Origin: Epiperipatus broadwayi | Lineage: Eukaryota > Onychophora > Udeonychophora > Euonychophora > Peripatidae | Assembly (NCBI GenBank): GCA_028023455.1 | Contig: JAQFVV010000553.1 | Location: 310,001 to 374,000 of the forward strand | DNA: 64,000 nucleotides | Direction of reading: 5' to 3' | In this document: one piece after another, positions 59,090 to 64,000 of the stretch | Layout of the letters: each line of letters starts with the position of its first letter | Numbering within the stretch: the first letter of the stretch is position 1 | The notes under the pieces: model-generated | Database searches by the model: none | What the model was told of the DNA's origin: nothing | The model's input: the letters and a program-made list of their open reading frames with translations, nothing else | Made by a program: the position numbers and the translations under genes

Positions 59090-59420
59090 ATATCAAGATG
59101 GAGTTAAACCCTTTTTTTTATCTTACTAAATTTTTGTTATTCTGACCATCTATGGAATTTCTTCCAAACAAGACTCATCAAGAGGGAATTAAATCCTTTT
59201 ATTATTGTAATGAATTTTTGCTATTCTAGCCATCTATGGAATTTATTCCAAACTAAAATTTTACAATAAATATATATGATTTAATGCATTTAAAATAAAG
59301 CTTGTAAAGACTGTCAATAGGTGGTGAATAATTTTAAAATCAAATTACTTCAAGGAGATGAACTCTTTCTAATTTGACTTTTTGCCACCCACATCTTGTG
59401 GAATTTGGATTAATAGTTCA
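59090..59420. repeat. ~85-bp tandem repeat, two clear units and one degenerate
   Basis: CAAGATGGAGTTAAACCC...CCATCTATGGAATTTCTTCC (59092-59170) is followed by CAAGAGGGAATTAAATCC...CCATCTATGGAATTTATTCC (59178-59254) and a weak third unit (59350-59418). Confidence 0.65.
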
Positions 59421-59424
59421 ACAT

Positions 59425-61195
59425 TATAATCTTAAGTTAAAATATTTAGTTAATATTATGAATTAATAAATTGGGCTGTATTTGTTACAATTTCAAATTT
59501 ATGAATGGGAAAAAATCTAAAAAATTATATTTAAACTTTTCAAATATAATAAAAATATAAAGATGTGAAATACATAACAAAAACATTGAATTTTAAGTTT
59601 ATTTGTCCTTTGTCATAACACTATTGTAAAAGAAAATTAATGAATAATTTCTTGAATCAATTTCAGTTTTTAAATCTGAATAAATTATTATAAAGACATA
59701 AATCTATGAAATACTTATTTAAAATCAACAGTTGTATTTATATTTATTAAATTATCACAAACATGGTTTGACAATATTAAGCCTGTAATTTTCACTGTTT
59801 CTGTTATAACATTCTTTAAGTTTCTTAATTTGTATTTTTAAAAGTCAAATATATATTTAAAAAAATCTAACTGTAAATATAAATATATTTTATTTTTAAT
59901 AATTTTAATAAAAATATTTTGTAAAAATAATTACAAATAATTAAATATACTGTAAAATTATAAAATTCATATTCAAAAAATATTGACCAATCAGTGATCT
60001 TCATTTTATCATATTCCTTTCATCTTATATTCTGTAGGTTGCTCTCAACATGCAACATTGATTTATTAGTTAACAAAAAATCTGAAAATGTCAGTAATTC
60101 AATTAACCATTTTATTTGACTTTTTACTGCAAAATGATTATAAGTAGCTGAAAAAAGGGCCAGAAAGTGATTTATAGCTGCAACATAGCAACACAACCAG
60201 AGTACTCTATGAGAAAATGCAGTAACTAATTAAAAGGTTAAAATTTATATATATTATAATAGTAACTTCTAGTTATTATTATTGGCCTAACGTATTTTTA
60301 TTTCTAATGAAATTATTTATAAATATAAAATTTATTTGACTATTTTATTATGTATACATATATACTATTTATATATACATGTGAACTTTAAATAATACAT
60401 ACCTTAAGATTTTGAGTAAATGCCACATTTGAAGTTGAGAATAAATACTTTTATATATATATATTATTAGATGTTAATATTTATTGAAACAATTAAGCAT
60501 GAAGTGGTAACAAACACACATGAAGATTCATTCGGTTTCTGATTATTAAAGGGAAGAAAAGAAAATGATTTCTCTTTAAAATAACTTTTTCTTTTATAAA
60601 TATAAATATTACTATTCAACATTTGGAATTAAATATTAACTCTTCCAAATTAAGATAAATCTGTGGTTTAAAAGACTATAAGGAAAATATATAAATTTTC
60701 TATGAAATCTTAAAAGGAATAGCAATATAAAAGAAAAGAACATTTGTTTGAGTTTTTGGAAACTACATTGTTTTAACACTTCGTTATTCTTCGTATATAT
60801 ATAAATTTAAAGTAATTATATATATAAAGAAATATTACAATGTGGAGTGAGTGAAATAATTTTATATCGTAAAAGTTTCGAAACCAACTTACATGCTATT
60901 TTAAAATATTAATTGTAAAGAATGTCTAATGATAATAGAAAAATGGAGAATAAGAACATCAACATTCGAAGAATATTTACTTTATATTATATCAATCAAA
61001 TCATTGGATATTATTAACAGTTTATCAATTAAGGATAAATAAAATCATCATTATACCACTGGATTAATAATATACTTCGTAAAAGTACTTCATTAGGATT
61101 ATAAACTACAGACTTAAATATCTACTCTTAACTCTGGAAAATAAGTTTTTCTTTCTTTCTTTATATATATTATAATAATGCTTATATTATTTTAA
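59425..61195. other. AT-rich, no gene recognised
   Basis: No coding or structured feature beyond short (TA)n runs. Confidence 0.4.
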
Positions 61196-61200
61196 TATGT

Positions 61201-61373
<173 letters not shown>

Positions 61374-61379
61374 TCAAAT

Positions 61380-62700
61380 TTGGCATGTCATCATTATATC
61401 TTAATAGGAATATCTAAATTTAATATTAAACATAAATTGAAAGCTTGACACAATTCATCAAAAATTAAATGAAGGATATAAAAATGGTCACTATTTAACA
61501 GATATTTAAAATAAGTTTATTATACATATTATATAATATAATAAACATTATATGTATTTTATTTATTATAAATGCATATAATATATAAGTTGTACAATTG
61601 TAAATAGTACTCATATATTAATAATTATAAAATAATGGAATAAAGATTGTAAATAAATTAATGTTATATAAATTATTAATTTTTGAATCTAGATATTGTT
61701 TTATATATCTGTTAATTTAAATTATATTCTTTAATTATAGTTTATCATAACACAGAATTTTATCATAGCGTATTAAATAGGAATATTATTATTAATATTT
61801 TATTATGGTAGAGTTCATTCTTATTTATTTATTAATATTTTATTATCTTTTACATTATATTTTTTATTGTTATTAAATATTGAGATATTAACCTGATCTC
61901 TTTGTCTAATCATTATTATATTATATTATATATATGTTAGTATTATAAACATCATATGAATATCAATAATTAGTTAATGCTTACATAAAGGCATATTGAA
62001 TAATGACTTGTTTTGAAATTATCCCTGAAAAGAGCTAATTGCAAACTCTCTGTGAGTTTGAATATCATGGCATAATGGTGAATGAAAGAGGGATGAGAGA
62101 TAGATAAACTAGTCTAAATTATATCAAAATTTATTTAAAAATCATTGAGCTAGCATAATAAAGATAGATATAATCATGGAGTTAGTATTTCATTGATTCA
62201 TTTCTAGAATTCTACCTGAAGACCGAAAGTCCAATTGTAGGGAAATGAATATCCTCTTTCTAGGGAATTTAATCATCCTGTTATATTTAACAAGTCCAAT
62301 TAGGACTTTAAATATAATCGATTCCATTATATTTGGCGCACAACGTTTTGGGCCTTGAACATTTAATTCACCGCAGGTATAAAATGGCATTCTGTTATAT
62401 ATATATATATATAACTATAATTATGGATATATATATATATATATAACTAAAACAATGGAAAATGGAAAAATATAGAAGTATACACTAATGAAGTGTTTTT
62501 ATTGACACAAGTGCACTAAACAGTAAAAAAATATTTTTTCTTTAGATTTCACTATATACTTGATAATATTGCACTTTATTAATTTTCATGGGTTTTTTAT
62601 TAGTCAAGAATTAAAATGTAATTTTTATAACTATGTATATTAAAAATGTGTCTAATTTCTTAATAATTTTTATTAGTCATTCATAAGATTAGAAATTAGA
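61380..62700. other. AT-rich, no gene recognised
   Basis: Two (TA)n tracts at 62396-62412 and 62430-62444 separated by ~17 bp. A 66-codon minus frame (62190-62390) has slightly higher complexity but no recognised domain. Confidence 0.4.
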
Positions 62701-62708
62701 CAATTATG

Positions 62709-62924
62709 AATAATAGATGCTCTTTTAGTACACAATCTCTATGGGTGTTGCTTTTAATTAGTCACATGACCCAGGTTCTAAATTTTTTGCATACTTTTTT
62801 ATCACTTAGATGTATCAGATGATCTTTTTGGTTGTTTTTGAAATTCAAAATGGTGGAGATCGTGTACTAAAAGAGCATCAAATAATATTTCTGTAGTAAA
62901 AATTACGCTACAGAAATATTATTC
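62709..62924. repeat. two adjacent foldbacks
   Basis: First: GATGCTCTTTTAGTACACAA (62713) mirrors the right arm ending CGTGTACTAAAAGAGCATC (62861-62879). Second: AATAATATTTCTGTAG and CTACAGAAATATTATT are perfect 16-bp arms around an 11-bp centre (62882-62924). A diverged relative of the second lies at ~55405-55480. Confidence 0.7.
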
Positions 62925-63649
62925 ATTATTGGTATCTAATTTCTATTTAAGTAAAGTATAACTAAGAATATTTCTAAATGTGAGCACCACATGCTTTTAT
63001 TTTTGGGTGCAGAATATCAAAAATATTAAGAAAGCAGAATACAATTTATTTTTTTACTTCTTATTGCACTTATATGACTGAAAAGTGCATTTTTTTAAAA
63101 AAATAATTTTCAATGTTTTTATACACCCACATGCTCTAAGGGGCTTCACAGCTGCAGTAATAATAGATCCATCTTTTATTTTATAAAGAGACATTAAAAC
63201 TTATTTTTTATGGTTCTAATTAGATTTAGCTTTTTTAAATAAAGCAAATGTAGTTAGCCATCTAATATTAACTCTTTTTATTTATGGTATATTTTTTCAT
63301 GGAGTATTGTGATAGCATCGATATCTTATCACCTTAACTTTCTACTTTATTCCATCTTTTATACTGGTATTTACAAACATTTTGCATTAAAAATTAAAAT
63401 TAACCCCTCTCTGTGAACTACTGACATCTTCATATTTCTGTAGGTAAAAAATTAATAAGTGCTGTCTATGAAGTATAAGATGAAAATAGCCTGACAAAAC
63501 TAGAAATTGCTGATTGGTTGATTTTTGAATATGAATATTAAGAACCTCCTATTTTATTCTTTTTGAACAATAAGAAAAAAATTGCTTGATTTCATAGCGT
63601 ATTTATTTTTAATTATTTTTACAAAATATTTCTATTATAATTATTAAAA

Positions 63650-63990
63650 ATGAAATATATGTTTTCATTTACATTTTTTTAAAAAAATATTTTCACTTTT
63701 AAAAATTCAAGTTAAGAAACTTGAAGTAACATTATACCAGAGCAGCAATAAGTATGATTGTGTCATTTGGTCAAACAGCCATCATTTGGAATTTTTGAAA
63801 GAATTTGATAAATATAAATGCAATTTTTAATTTCAGACAAGTATTTAATAGGGTTAACATAACTTTATAGTAGTTCATTCATATTTAAAAATTTGAATTA
63901 ATTCAACAAATACTTTATTAATATCCTTTTTTACAATAGCATTAAGACAATGAAACAATATATATAAAGTTATTGTTCTCATTATGTAGT
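63650..63990. repeat. old dispersed repeat, copy related to 6360-6660
   Basis: Same-orientation homology over ~300 bp, with shared ordered landmarks AAGAAA.TTGAAGTAA, ATGATTGT, AAATGCAATTTT and TCAT.TTTAAAAATT. The window edge cuts it. Confidence 0.5.
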
Positions 63991-64000
63991 TCATATATGT

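Overview
The window is nuclear DNA from an animal, almost certainly an invertebrate. It is very AT-rich (roughly three quarters A+T by eye) and contains no convincing host gene. The coding traces belong to transposable elements typical of animals: non-LTR retrotransposons with APE endonuclease and FADD-box reverse transcriptase, RTE-type LINE 3' ends, Penelope-like elements (PLEs) with GIY-YIG endonuclease, large LTR retrotransposons, a Merlin (ISXO2/IS1016-like) DNA transposase remnant and a pogo/Tigger transposase remnant. I cannot name the species; cnidarian, molluscan, chelicerate and other AT-rich invertebrate genomes all remain possible.

Layout. 0-5 kb: Tigger C-terminus (minus), a small foldback, two 5'-truncated RTE tails and a 0.38-kb foldback. 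5.5-6.3 kb: PLE GIY-YIG fragment with inverted ends and a hammerhead-like motif. 9.4-9.8 kb: Merlin remnant. 11.9-14.1 kb: old tandem duplications and G/T-rich repeats. 17.6-22.7 kb: LTR element A, two ~2.15-kb LTRs around a 0.73-kb non-coding interior. 22.7-29.3 kb: featureless AT-rich DNA with one nested palindrome. 29.4-30.3 kb: PLE C-terminal ORF with one stop. 32-37 kb: a degenerate ~115-bp tandem repeat interrupted by solo LTR C (~3.15 kb), two foldbacks of one family, and an RTE insertion showing textbook twin priming. 38.3-39.2 kb: a 473-bp tandem duplication, each unit with a hammerhead-ribozyme fold. 39.7-42.2 kb: a decayed LINE (minus) with endonuclease and reverse transcriptase but no 3' end. 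46.4-54.8 kb: LTR element B, two ~3-kb LTRs built largely of four consecutive minisatellites, and a 2.4-kb interior with a Gag-like coiled-coil ORF but no pol. 55.4-56.6 kb: a second hammerhead-bearing tandem repeat, split by a nested foldback. 61.2 kb: a long (ATT)n microsatellite. The rest is old dispersed repeat and unassigned AT-rich sequence.

The most interesting points are: (1) three LTR insertions (A, B, C), all on the minus strand, all with 2-3-kb LTRs, all ending in GTTACA and all flanked by the same 4-bp duplication ATAT, mostly inside (TA)n tracts; (2) LTRs made of minisatellites, one array keeping an open frame; (3) several type-I-like hammerhead folds in tandem PLE-type repeats; (4) a clean twin-primed RTE insertion with a 13-bp target duplication. 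All readings are by eye; no alignment or database search was run.
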